From Ralstonia sp. UBA689 (GTDB taxonomy: Bacteria > Pseudomonadota > Gammaproteobacteria > Burkholderiales > Burkholderiaceae): a stretch of 64,000 nucleotides of DNA. A program made the translations under genes and the position numbers. Below are positions 29,933 through 37,900 of this stretch, piece by piece; position 1 is the stretch's first letter, and the number at the start of each line of letters is the position of its first letter. The notes under the pieces were generated by a model. It was not told where the DNA came from. It ran no database searches and was given only the letters and a program-made list of their open reading frames with translations. The DNA lies in contig NZ_DBMV01000042.1 in assembly GCF_002298975.1 (NCBI RefSeq), positions 1 to 64,000 of the forward strand. The letters are read 5' to 3'.

Positions 29933-30391
29933 GGTGTCAATGGCGGCCGACTTGGGGTTTTCACGGCCCCGGCCGATGTGCGATGACAGGCCTGCACGCC
30001 CTGCCACCCATGCGCTAGGTGGCCGCAAGAGCGCATGGCGATTGGGTTTGCACGGGAGGCGAATGCTGTTGCTGCGACACGGCAAACGCTCCGTGGTCTG
30101 GGTGTGCGCAGCGTGTCTCTTTCGGATGAACGGGTAAACCAGAGGGGGCGGGCTTTCATCGGGCAATCCTGATGACGGTCTTACAATGAGTCTCCCCCGG
30201 CTCATTCTTTTCTGTCATGCGCGTACTGCTCGTGGAGCAGTGTTCCGCATTTCTCTATCCATATTGCCACTGCTTGCTCCGCGCGCGGTATTGCATGCGA
30301 AGCCTTATGCTGCTTGCATTTCTAGGATATTTGACCTGCCTCTTTGTTGCCGTCTACACCCGCCAGCACTCGCCTACACTTGGCGTATCGG

Positions 30392-30477
30392 CGTAGGTTT
30401 TTCGCTTATCATTGTGCTTTTCCTACGCCGCCTCTTTTGGCGTGCCTAGAGGCACAACCCACGCTGAAAAACCTACG
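30392..30477. repeat. Inverted and repeated CGTAGGTTTTTC words, candidate attachment-site arms
   Basis: CGTAGGTTTTTC at 30392-30403 recurs inverted as GAAAAACCTACG at 30466-30477. The shorter word CCTAC(G) also appears at 30373-30377 and 30422-30427. These sit in the last 110 bases before the integrase start, where tyrosine recombinases usually have arm-type sites. The core att sequence cannot be fixed because the right end of the prophage is outside the window. Confidence 0.45.
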
Positions 30478-30479
30478 TA

Positions 30480-31760
30480 ATGCTCTTCGATGCGCGCGCT
30501 GCAAAACTGCTGAAGCCCGGCGAACACCTGACCGTTGACGGGCATCCCGGCCTGCGACTTGAGTGCGGCGCCACTCGGCGCACTTGGACCTACCGTTTCA
30601 AGTCGCCTATCGATAGCCGAATGCGACAAATCAAAATCGGCGCGTGGCCAGCCATGTCGGTAGCAGCGGCGATTGTCGAGTGGGAAAAGCTACGCCAGGC
30701 GCGCGACGCTGGCCGTGATGTCGCTATTGAAAAGCGAGCCATGCGCGCGGCTGTCGGCGGGAGGGGTGTGGTCGGCGCAGAGCCATACACGGTGCGCGCG
30801 ATGTGCGATGACTACGTGACGGGCCACATCGAGAGAAACCGCGCGTTGAAGGGCGCGCGCGAGATTCGCCGCATGTTCAAGACGATGCTGGACCCAATTG
30901 CAGATCTTTTGCCTGAACAGGTGACGCGCGCCGTGGCGTTCGATCTTCTCAATTCATACGCACATATCCCTGTGCAAGCGGGCAAACTGCGTAGAGAGCT
31001 TGGGGCCGCCTGGAGTTACGGTCACGACTCCGGCCGGCTGGGCGAGACTGTGCCGAACTGGTGGCGTGAAATCATGCGCGGCCGCTTGCGTAGCGTCGGC
31101 AAGTCGATTAACGGGAAGCCGATCGGCAAGGTGAAGCGGGTTCTATCGGATGCGGAGGCTGGCGAGCTGATTCGTTGGCTCCCAAATTTCTCGACGCTGA
31201 TTGCCGATGTGTGTGCGCTTTATCTGTGGACTGGTGCGCGTGGCGGCGAAATTGTCGAGATGCGGGCGTCGGAAATTACCGAGGAGCCCGATGGGCTCTG
31301 GTGGACTGTGCCGCATGCCAAAACCAAGAATGCGAAGCGGGAAGGGGCGACGGATTTGCGCGTGCCCCTTGTTGACCGTGCTGAGGCTATCGTGCGCCGT
31401 CGCCTTGCCTTAGCGGATCGTGAGGGCTATCTGTTCCCCTCCAAAACAGGGGCCGTGGTTTCGCAGAAAACGGTCGGCAGACTGGTGTGGTACCACATGC
31501 CTTATTGCGAAGAGCGGCCGAACGCGCGTCGGCCGAGGTTACCGGTGACACAGTGGGCACCGCACGATCTGCGTAGAACAGCGAGGACGATGCTTGCTGC
31601 GCTGGGCTGCCCGATGGAGGTTGGTGAATCGATTCTTGGGCACATGCTGCCAGGTGTGGAAGGAATCTATAACCGCCACACCTACGACCGCGAGCGGCGC
31701 GAGTGGTTGGCGCGATTGGCCGAGCACCTGGAGCGGTGCGCGGCCATGCCAAAGTCCTAG
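30480..31760 (+). CDS. Phage tyrosine integrase
   Basis: The 426-residue recombinase catalyses integration and excision of the prophage. An N-terminal DUF4102-like arm-binding domain (about 1-90) is followed by a core-binding domain and a C-terminal catalytic domain. Catalytic residues appear in order: Arg in WTGARGGEIVEM (about 253), HDLRRT (about 361-366), the second His in LGHMLPG (about 386) and the nucleophile Tyr near 402 in NRHTYDRERR. Its 3' end overlaps the opposite-strand excisionase gene by 4 bases, a common integrase/xis arrangement. Confidence 0.95.
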   Translation: MLFDARAAKLLKPGEHLTVDGHPGLRLECGATRRTWTYRFKSPIDSRMRQIKIGAWPAMSVAAAIVEWEKLRQARDAGRDVAIEKRAMRAAVGGRGVVGAEPYTVRAMCDDYVTGHIERNRALKGAREIRRMFKTMLDPIADLLPEQVTRAVAFDLLNSYAHIPVQAGKLRRELGAAWSYGHDSGRLGETVPNWWREIMRGRLRSVGKSINGKPIGKVKRVLSDAEAGELIRWLPNFSTLIADVCALYLWTGARGGEIVEMRASEITEEPDGLWWTVPHAKTKNAKREGATDLRVPLVDRAEAIVRRRLALADREGYLFPSKTGAVVSQKTVGRLVWYHMPYCEERPNARRPRLPVTQWAPHDLRRTARTMLAALGCPMEVGESILGHMLPGVEGIYNRHTYDRERREWLARLAEHLERCAAMPKS

Positions 31761-31975
31761 GTGCGCCGGCCAGTGTTGGGCGGTGGTGGTAGATCCGAAA
31801 TCGGCTGCGCTTCCGCCCATTCCTGTACTTCGCGTAACAGCCAAGCGACACGGCGGGCGGAGATTTTCCGCGGCTTTGGAAATGACTCCTCGCGAACTAG
31901 TTGCTGCACGCTCGTCTCGGATAATGAGACCGCTGCGGCGACCGACTGGAGATCGAGGTAGATAATCGGCTTCAT
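31757..31975 (-). CDS. AlpA-like excisionase/regulator
   Basis: The 72-residue basic protein carries a MerR/AlpA-type winged helix-turn-helix: VAAAVSLSETSVQQLVREESFPKPRKISARRVAWLLREVQEW covers nearly its full length, split here by family convention into the SETSVQQLV helix and the FPKPRKIS wing. Such proteins direct excision or regulate the integrase. It is read opposite to the integrase and overlaps its stop. The ribosome-binding site is weak. Confidence 0.82.
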   Translation of the reverse strand: MKPIIYLDLQSVAAAVSLSETSVQQLVREESFPKPRKISARRVAWLLREVQEWAEAQPISDLPPPPNTGRRT

Positions 31976-32035
31976 CGCTTAATAGCTGCGTGGGGCGTTT
32001 TGTAGCCGTACCGGCGGCCACATCAAGGGGGAGGA

Positions 32036-32647
32036 ATGCCGTTCTTTGAACGACACGAGGAGTGGGTTGCTGCGCTGCTCGCCGGGCTTGTGTCTGGCCT
32101 CGCGGTCGCTACCGTTTGGCACTTCGGTCCACAGAAGGATTTCTGGGATGTACTGACCGCTCTCGGGACGGTTGGCGCTGCGGTTGTCGCGCTCCTTCTC
32201 GCCAACAGAGATGCGCGCCGACGAAAGAAGGAGGGCTGGGAGCGCGCGGCTCTGGCGGCGGCATCGTTGTCGTTTAGGCTTTCGATTGTGGCAGTTGATG
32301 TTCGGGGGCTGCACACAAAAATGCGCGAAGCGAGTCAGATGGACTGCGCCCCGTCCGCGTTCGAGGAATGGCAAGAGCACCTGAGCGGTTTGATTACTTT
32401 CAGCATGGCAGAAATTGAGCCATTGATTCCGCTCGGCAACTGCGCATCCGCCATTGCTAGCGCGCAGGACCGCCTCGTTGTTGCGCGCAGGCTGCTGACG
32501 CATTATTCGTCCGGCGGGCTCGACATGTCGGAAACTAGAAAGACGCGTGCTATTACACTGGCCGCCATTACGGGTGAGGCATCTCGACTCATCGATACGG
32601 CTTGCAAAGAGTGCGATCAGGCCGCTCGCGGAGCCATCTGGGCCTGA
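32036..32647 (+). CDS. Orphan membrane-anchored protein, possible prophage cargo
   Basis: The 203-residue product has two N-terminal hydrophobic segments (about 12-28 and 38-56), then a basic turn (NRDARRRKKEGWER) and a soluble helical C-terminal domain. AGGGGGAGG precedes the ATG. I do not recognise the family. It is read towards the PRTRC cassette with only a 10-base gap between the two stops. Position next to the attachment end, opposite strand and isolation fit a lysogenic cargo gene, perhaps for exclusion. This role is inference only. Confidence 0.7.
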   Translation: MPFFERHEEWVAALLAGLVSGLAVATVWHFGPQKDFWDVLTALGTVGAAVVALLLANRDARRRKKEGWERAALAAASLSFRLSIVAVDVRGLHTKMREASQMDCAPSAFEEWQEHLSGLITFSMAEIEPLIPLGNCASAIASAQDRLVVARRLLTHYSSGGLDMSETRKTRAITLAAITGEASRLIDTACKECDQAARGAIWA

Positions 32648-32657
32648 GCTGCTTGCG

Positions 32658-33473
32658 CTATTCATCATTGTCTCCGGTCAGGTCTGCGCGCACTGCCACC
32701 GGCCGCATGCTTCCCGTCTTGAGGTTGACGAACGCCCCATGCCAGGTCAGGCGGCCGTGGCGGAAAAACTCCCACAGAATGGCCAGCGCCGGCGTGACGA
32801 CGGATTGATTGACGAATAGCTCCTGGCGCGCGAGCGCCTCGGCCAGGCCGCACGACGGTGTGTCGTCTTCCGGCTCGCTGGTGTCGACGAGCTCGGGCAG
32901 CACGTCATACGGATACGGCAGCGGCACGCTGCCGACAGGATTGAATCGGGCGTTGTGAACCTCGTTGCCTTCCTCATCCTCGATTACAGTGCGCGGCGAT
33001 TGGCCGAATAGCACCTGGCCGTCACTGGCGCGGTTGCCCAGGTCGAGCAGGTAGGTGTTCACGCGGCTAGTTAGGCCAGCGTCAATCGATTTGCGCGCCG
33101 CCTTGCTGTCAACGCAAACGATGAAAATGGCCGGCCGCGCTGCCGGGCGGGCGCCATTGCTGCGCTCGAACTTGCGCGGTTGCGCGCGCCAGTCGAGCCC
33201 AAAGAAATGGTTGATGCGCTGGGTGTGCACGCACGCCTTGAATTGGCCGACGTCGGCCGGGCTGAACAACTGCCGGCCGATATTCGCCTCGCTCACGATG
33301 TCGGGGTCGAACACCTCCACGTCGAGGCCCGGGTGGCCGAGTGCGCGGATGGCGTGGTCGAGCCTGGCTAGGCCTGTGAGCATTTGCGAGCCGTTGCCGC
33401 CGCAGCCGATCAGCACGATGGCAACGCGCTCGGACAGCATGCGCGGCGGGGTGATATGGACAGCCGTCGTCAT
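32658..33473 (-). CDS. PRTRC system ThiF family protein (E1-like)
   Basis: The 271-residue protein is a ThiF/E1-like adenylation-fold protein. The nucleotide loop is IGCGGNGSQ (Gly23, Gly25, Gly28), and the E1 landmark DPDIVSEANIGRQLFSPADVG follows at about 55-75, with the Asp, Asn and Arg-Gln that bind ATP in E1 enzymes. SCGLAEALARQELFVNQ near residue 215 is typical of the PRTRC subgroup; I see no CxxC zinc pairs. It is the last gene of the cassette, and its start overlaps the PRTRC A stop by 4 bases. An extension to 33536 is a shadow. Confidence 0.92.
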   Translation of the reverse strand: MTTAVHITPPRMLSERVAIVLIGCGGNGSQMLTGLARLDHAIRALGHPGLDVEVFDPDIVSEANIGRQLFSPADVGQFKACVHTQRINHFFGLDWRAQPRKFERSNGARPAARPAIFIVCVDSKAARKSIDAGLTSRVNTYLLDLGNRASDGQVLFGQSPRTVIEDEEGNEVHNARFNPVGSVPLPYPYDVLPELVDTSEPEDDTPSCGLAEALARQELFVNQSVVTPALAILWEFFRHGRLTWHGAFVNLKTGSMRPVAVRADLTGDNDE

Positions 33474-34255
33474 GCGCCGTCTCCGATCACTGCCGATACG
33501 GGCACGTTGAGGGGGAGGAACATCCCGAGTGCGCACAGGCGGAATCGAATCGTTGGCGCTTTTCCGTCGGCCAAGTCGCCGACCACGCAGGAAATCTTCA
33601 CCTCACCAGCATCGTCCTGGTTGTCGGTGTCGCTGAAAAAGGCTGCCGTTACGCCGTGGCTGTGCAGGTCGAGCACCAGCGATTCGTGCGCTTCCAGCAC
33701 TGGTCGATCGTAGGAAACTGCGTCGGGTGAGGCATTGGTGATATTCAGTTCGCGATACTGCAGGTCTCCGGTGCGGCTGTCCCAGATCACCCACGCGGCA
33801 TGCTCGTTGGGGGAGGCGGACTGTGCGGCTTCGATGAATTGGCGCACCAAGGGGAACGTGGTGCCGAGGCGTTCGAATGCCAGCTTCACCTTGGGCTGCA
33901 CGGAGCCGTATGGCGGCCGGACGGTCTGCCCATTGAGTGGCGCAACAGGCTGAATGACATGCAGCCACGGGCGGCGGACTTCCACGAACAGGCCTTCGGC
34001 CGTGGCCAGGAACCGGTGGCCTACCTCTTCGAGCTCCTTGAAGGCGGCGAACTTCGGCACCGCCACCGTCGGCGCGCTGTCCCACAGTTTCGAGTCGAGC
34101 TCGTATTTCTCGTCGGCCTGGTCGGCGGCGATCGGATTGCGCAGCGCCTTGGTGACCTTGTCGGCGGCTGCCTTCGCGAAATCGTCCAGGGCGCCAGCAA
34201 TGCGCATGAGGCCTTCCTGCGACGTGGCGTGGAATTGTTCGATGATGGCTTGCAT
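33470..34255 (-). CDS. PRTRC system protein A (JAB/MPN metalloprotease-like)
   Basis: The 261-residue protein ends in a JAB-like domain. The metal motif is LDLHSHGVTAAFFSDTD: His198, His200 and the S-x-x-D pair Ser208/Asp211, with acidic Glu191 just upstream. JAB enzymes remove ubiquitin-like tags or process their C-termini. The N-terminal 190 residues are specific to PRTRC A. It starts 1 base after the PRTRC B stop. All metal-ligand positions look intact, so activity is plausible. Confidence 0.9.
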   Translation of the reverse strand: MQAIIEQFHATSQEGLMRIAGALDDFAKAAADKVTKALRNPIAADQADEKYELDSKLWDSAPTVAVPKFAAFKELEEVGHRFLATAEGLFVEVRRPWLHVIQPVAPLNGQTVRPPYGSVQPKVKLAFERLGTTFPLVRQFIEAAQSASPNEHAAWVIWDSRTGDLQYRELNITNASPDAVSYDRPVLEAHESLVLDLHSHGVTAAFFSDTDNQDDAGEVKISCVVGDLADGKAPTIRFRLCALGMFLPLNVPVSAVIGDGA

Positions 34256-34256
34256 A

Positions 34257-34985
34257 TCAGGCTCCGGAAGAAATGCGCTTGATGGCCTGCTCCAGCGTTT
34301 CCTTTTGCGGGAGCAGGGCAGTTGTCGGGAATTCGGTAATTTCAGGGTGCTCGAGCAGGTGCGCCCAAAGCGCGCGGCCACCGCCCTTGTATCGGGTGAT
34401 GCGCGGGTGATTTGGGTGCGTGAAGCGGCTGCGGAAGAATGCTTCTTCGTAGGTGCGCAGCGCGTCCGGCGTTGGTATGTCGGGCAGCGATACGTTGCCC
34501 GTGCACACCTGGCCGGTCTTCCATACGTTGAAATACGGCGCGACACGCAGGGCCGTGCGTGGCTCGGGGCGCTCGTTCTCGGCCAGCGCGAACACAAACC
34601 AAATGTGCTCGCGCGCGATGAACACCAGCGCCGGGTGTGGCGTCACGCCATGCCGTTCGCCGATCGGCTGGTCGGAGCGGAACCACGTAGTGCGGCAAGC
34701 AGCCGGGCACCACCAGGCCATCGTGTTGGGGGCGACGTAAAGCAAGCGCGAATCGATAAAACCGCGATACGCTGTCTGCGCCTGCGCGGCCTCGACAAAC
34801 TGGCTGAGTTCGCTCAGGTCAAGCGCGCGGCCGGGCAGCAACTGCGCGCCGGTCGGCAGCAATTCGACGTCGTGCGTGGTGGCGTAAACCGTGCCGTCGG
34901 GCGACGCGTTGTCGTACAGCAGCACGGCGTGTCGCAGCTTGAGCTCGCTGTTGCTGGGGTCGGCGGAAATGGTAACTTGGCCCAT
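34257..34985 (-). CDS. PRTRC system protein B (E2-like fold)
   Basis: The 242-residue protein matches PRTRC B, grouped by comparative studies with prokaryotic E2-like proteins. Recognisable blocks are LRHAVLLYDN near residue 18, PNTMAWWCPAACRTTWF near 87-103 and YFNVWKTGQVCTGNVSLPD near 151-169. Cys161 in the last block is the best candidate for an E2-type thioester cysteine; Cys93 and Cys97 are alternatives. GAGG precedes the ATG at 34985. An extension to 35036 overlaps PRTRC F and is discarded. Confidence 0.88.
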   Translation of the reverse strand: MGQVTISADPSNSELKLRHAVLLYDNASPDGTVYATTHDVELLPTGAQLLPGRALDLSELSQFVEAAQAQTAYRGFIDSRLLYVAPNTMAWWCPAACRTTWFRSDQPIGERHGVTPHPALVFIAREHIWFVFALAENERPEPRTALRVAPYFNVWKTGQVCTGNVSLPDIPTPDALRTYEEAFFRSRFTHPNHPRITRYKGGGRALWAHLLEHPEITEFPTTALLPQKETLEQAIKRISSGA

Positions 34986-34992
34986 GCTGGCC

Positions 34993-36039
34993 TCACTGCA
35001 CGCGGATCTGCTGGCGCAGCGGGTTTTGCGCTGCAAGCAGATCTAGCAGGGTTTCGACGCGGCGTGCGAGCTGGCCGTTTGCGCGCATCTGCTGCAGCCA
35101 CTGGGCGGCATCGTGGCTGTCGATCGGGAGAGCCTTGACCGTTGCCGCATCGGTGTATTCGGCTTGACACACCTGCTGCAGGAAATCGTCGGCCAAGCGG
35201 AGCGTCAGATCGTCCGGGTGCCAGATGAGAACGGCAGTCCAACAGATCGAGTCGCCCTCGGCGTCGCGTGTGCTGCAGTCGGCGTAGCCACCGGCGGCGT
35301 CGGTTGCGAGCGCGTGGCGCCAGATGTCGTCCACGGCGCCAACAACCTGCGCGGCCAGTGCGTCTTTGCGCGCGGCAATGCGCACCTGGCGATCCGTTAG
35401 CACGCGCTCGGGGTGGACGGCCCATTCGGGCACGCGTTCGAAGAAGTCCAGGCGTGTGGGGCCCTCGTAGGCCTCGGCGGCTTCCTCGCGGGTCTTGTAT
35501 TCCCCTTCGCCGAACATCCACTCGATCGCTTCCTCTTCGTCGTCCGTGCCGTGCCAGTGGACCCAACTGGCGTGATAGAACGACTCCTGTGGCGTCAGCA
35601 CGTTAGGCAGATGGCTCAGCGCGTCGTACAGCACGGCCAGCACCGTTTGGCCAAGGCCTTGGCGCACGGATTCAAGTCGCTCGAACGCGTGGCCAATGTA
35701 CAACTGCGGCACGGCGTGGGGCTGATCGCTCTCATCGCCGATGAACAGCCAGAGGCGCTGCGGTTGTTCAGGCTGACGGAGCCAATCGCTGTACATAGAG
35801 CGCGCATGCAGGTTCCATACGAGCAGGCGCTCGCCGGCGGTAATTTCGTTCCAGTGCCGTTGCAGGGTGCGCTTGAGCAAGGCAGCGGCGCTATTGGGCT
35901 TCGGCTGCGCGTCTTCGAGCGTCAGGGCGCCGGCATCCAGCAGGGCCAGGAGCGCGGGGGCGTGCCATGCCTGGCCGCCGCCTTTGCATACGTGACTGAG
36001 CGGAATGCCATTCAGACGCGGCAGGGACAGGGCGCTCAT
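34993..36039 (-). CDS. PRTRC system protein F
   Basis: The 348-residue protein is acidic and Trp-rich and resembles PRTRC F: an N-terminal IPLSHVCKGGGQAWHAPALLA block, a middle FYHASWVHWHGTDDEEEAIEWM region and a C-terminal SICWTAVLIWHPDDLTLRLADDF block. It has no recognised enzymatic motif. In comparative work it accompanies the E1/E2/JAB genes, possibly as a helical scaffold; its biochemical role is unknown. The start overlaps the PRTRC C stop by 4 bases, and AGGTG serves as ribosome-binding site. Confidence 0.85.
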   Translation of the reverse strand: MSALSLPRLNGIPLSHVCKGGGQAWHAPALLALLDAGALTLEDAQPKPNSAAALLKRTLQRHWNEITAGERLLVWNLHARSMYSDWLRQPEQPQRLWLFIGDESDQPHAVPQLYIGHAFERLESVRQGLGQTVLAVLYDALSHLPNVLTPQESFYHASWVHWHGTDDEEEAIEWMFGEGEYKTREEAAEAYEGPTRLDFFERVPEWAVHPERVLTDRQVRIAARKDALAAQVVGAVDDIWRHALATDAAGGYADCSTRDAEGDSICWTAVLIWHPDDLTLRLADDFLQQVCQAEYTDAATVKALPIDSHDAAQWLQQMRANGQLARRVETLLDLLAAQNPLRQQIRVQ

Positions 36040-36440
36040 GCCAGCACCTGCAGGGCGGTTGACGGCGGCACGAGTGAGGCGCTGCGCGTGCGGTTGTTGC
36101 CGTAACGATAGCGCTGCGTGGTCTGCCGCAAGAGTTTGGCTACGGGGTGGTTGAGCTGGCTGGTGGGGATCAGCTTGACGCGCGGTGCGCCGCCGACGGC
36201 GTCGTCCGCGATCAGCTGGCGCAGCGTGGCCAGGTCGTTGCCCTTGGTGCCGACGGCGCGGCGGAACGTGTACACCTGCTGGGCGCCTTCAACGGCGGGG
36301 CCTTCAATATCAGCGTTGAGAATTCCCGCGTAGGTGTTGGCGTAGAAATCGCGCACCTGCTCGAGCGTGAAATTGGGCGACGGGTCGGCCAGGCGGACGC
36401 CGTTGTATCGGAATTCACGGGTGAGTTGGGTTGTTTGCAT
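36036..36440 (-). CDS. PRTRC system protein C (ubiquitin-like fold), with C-terminal extension
   Basis: The 134-residue protein starts with the PRTRC C core: REFRYNGVRLADPSPNF, EQVRDFYANTYAGI and QVYTFRRAVGTKG ending near residue 67. This core corresponds to the prokaryotic ubiquitin-like family found with E1/E2/JAB genes. As I recall the family, many members stop near AVGTKG, while this one continues for about 67 residues, ending PPSTALQVLA. There is no Gly-Gly at the extreme C-terminus. GGAG lies before the ATG. Confidence 0.87.
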   Translation of the reverse strand: MQTTQLTREFRYNGVRLADPSPNFTLEQVRDFYANTYAGILNADIEGPAVEGAQQVYTFRRAVGTKGNDLATLRQLIADDAVGGAPRVKLIPTSQLNHPVAKLLRQTTQRYRYGNNRTRSASLVPPSTALQVLA

Positions 36441-36452
36441 GAGTGGCTCCGT

Positions 36453-37070
36453 TCAGATCGGCATGTCGATGCCGACGTCGCGCGGGTCGGTGCTGGCCGG
36501 CGCATTGGGCGCCGCATCCGTCGGCTGCTCTGCCTGCGGCGTTTGCGCTGCATGAGCTTGTTCAGTGCCGGTCCGGTTGCTATCGCCTGCGGGCTCGACA
36601 AGTGACATCTGGCGCGGGTCCACTGCGGGCGCGCCCGTGTCCTCGTCCGCATCGGTGTTGCCGCCATGGGCTGCAGCGCCGGTATCCGCTTTCTCGGCCG
36701 CATTCGAGCTGGCGCTCTTGGGTGGCCGACCTGGGCCCCGCTTGGGTGGTGTTCCAGCGGCTGGCGTGTCTGTCTTGGTACTGGGCTTTGTGGCTTCCTT
36801 GGCGGTGCCCTTGCCCTTGTTGCCATTGGCGTTTGCGGCAGCTTGAGCCTGTTCCAGCAGTGGCAGCGCAGACGGCTCGAAGATCTCGATGGCCTGCGCA
36901 AAGCCCGCGTCGAGCTCTTCCGGCGTGCCCACCAGCACCAGCGGATGCATGGCGGAGCTGTTCTTGCTGGTTGGCGCTGCGTTGATTGTCACGCGCAGGT
37001 CGTCGCCCTCGGCGGCAACCGAAATGAGCAGGGATGCAGCGCGTGCAAGCGCATGGATTTCAGTGAACAT
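36453..37070 (-). CDS. PRTRC system protein E
   Basis: The 205-residue protein has an ordered N-terminal domain of about 80 residues (MFTEIHALARAASLLISVA, then HPLVLVGTPEELDAGFAQAI) and a long low-complexity tail rich in Ala, Thr, Pro and Lys. The tail carries an AT-hook-like KRGPGRPPK near residue 110, suggesting DNA contact. This matches PRTRC E. It is the first gene of the cassette, with a good AGGAG box, 13 bases upstream of PRTRC C. Confidence 0.85.
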   Translation of the reverse strand: MFTEIHALARAASLLISVAAEGDDLRVTINAAPTSKNSSAMHPLVLVGTPEELDAGFAQAIEIFEPSALPLLEQAQAAANANGNKGKGTAKEATKPSTKTDTPAAGTPPKRGPGRPPKSASSNAAEKADTGAAAHGGNTDADEDTGAPAVDPRQMSLVEPAGDSNRTGTEQAHAAQTPQAEQPTDAAPNAPASTDPRDVGIDMPI

Positions 37071-37094
37071 GGGTTCTCCTGGTGATGTGGGATT

Positions 37095-37334
37095 TCAGGC
37101 GGCAGCGCGCAGGCTTGGGCGGGCATTGGCCGTTGCAATGGCGGCCAAGCGCAGCGGCGCGCGCTGTTGGATGGCGGATTGCAGACGTTGGAAAAGCGCC
37201 ATCTCGGCGAGGCTTCCGGCTGGTGCGCGCGAGTTGGCGTAGTCGTCCTCTGCAACCGCGGCGGCACGCCAGATAGCAAGTTCAGCCTCGAGCGCAGAGA
37301 CGCGCTGCTCGAGCGACGTGGTGTTGGCGCTCAT
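37095..37334 (-). CDS. Small coiled-coil protein, phage early operon
   Basis: The 79-residue product starts MSANTTSLEQRVSALEAELAIWR, a heptad-type coiled coil, followed by an Ala/Arg-rich tail. The start overlaps the stop of the nucleotide kinase gene by 4 bases, so the two are coupled. No family is recognised. The longer frame to 37436 lies inside the kinase gene. Confidence 0.7.
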   Translation of the reverse strand: MSANTTSLEQRVSALEAELAIWRAAAVAEDDYANSRAPAGSLAEMALFQRLQSAIQQRAPLRLAAIATANARPSLRAAA

Positions 37335-37882
37335 CCCTGCACCCGCACGAAATGCTGGTCTTCGACAAGGCGGTCGAGCTCGTCGAACAAGTCTTCGGGG
37401 CGACGGTCGTTTTGGATTTCCCAGTCGCCGGGGCACACCGCAATCCCCGACTCGGTGCTATGGCTGACAACACAGAGCGCAGCGTTGCGACGAAGGTGGA
37501 CGACCACGCCACGGTGCTTGCGGATCATCGCGGCTTCGTTTTCCTCGCGTACATCCGAGACCACCAGGGCGCGCCCGAGTGCGACGTGCTCGGCCAGTAC
37601 CTTGTCTTCGGCCAGGCGCACCCAAATCTCGGGGTGCACAAGATAGCGGCCCCACTCAGTGCCCAGCAGTTGCATGAGTTGACGCGGCGACTTGCCGATG
37701 CCCGGCAAAATTTCTTCTTTGCGGCCGTGTTCGAAATCCTTCGGCTCTAGCGGCAGCGCTGCCAGCAACATCGCGCGGATTGGGTCGGCAAACGCGATCT
37801 GCCGGAACCCGTGGGCGGCGCGCAGGTAACCTGCGGCCGTGTCTTTGCCAACGCCGGCGTTGCCGGCAAGTCCGATCAGCAT
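37331..37882 (-). CDS. Phage deoxynucleoside monophosphate kinase-like protein
   Basis: The 183-residue protein is a P-loop kinase of the phage dNMP kinase type. The Walker A loop is GNAGVGKDTAA (residues 7-17). FADPIRAML, GIGKSPRQLMQLLGTEWGR and VVSDVREENEA are the usual substrate-binding blocks of T4 gp1-like kinases. It would raise dNTP supply for phage replication. GGAG lies upstream of the ATG. It sits in the leftward early operon, just ahead of the PRTRC genes. Confidence 0.87.
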   Translation of the reverse strand: MLIGLAGNAGVGKDTAAGYLRAAHGFRQIAFADPIRAMLLAALPLEPKDFEHGRKEEILPGIGKSPRQLMQLLGTEWGRYLVHPEIWVRLAEDKVLAEHVALGRALVVSDVREENEAAMIRKHRGVVVHLRRNAALCVVSHSTESGIAVCPGDWEIQNDRRPEDLFDELDRLVEDQHFVRVQG

Positions 37883-37900
37883 GTCGGTGCTCCAGTTGGG

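Larger units (their letters stand above)
29707..30479. other. Gene-free stretch between transporter operon and prophage integrase
   Basis: These 773 bases carry no convincing gene. A 264-base frame at 30186-30449 lacks a ribosome-binding site and domain logic. The left part must hold the promoter of the transporter operon. A tandem near-repeat at 29903-29932 may be an operator. From about 30,180 the composition becomes AT-richer. Repeated CCTACG-type words just before the integrase suggest the phage attachment region. No tRNA gene is visible, so integration does not appear to use one. Confidence 0.6.

Noticed and set aside
30186..30449. 87-codon frame just before the integrase
   Set aside because: No ribosome-binding site, no family resemblance, and it overlaps the repeated att-like words.
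32658..37070. PRTRC cassette as sign of an integrated plasmid
   Set aside because: No plasmid replication, partition or transfer gene is next to it; flanking genes are phage early genes in the same operon.
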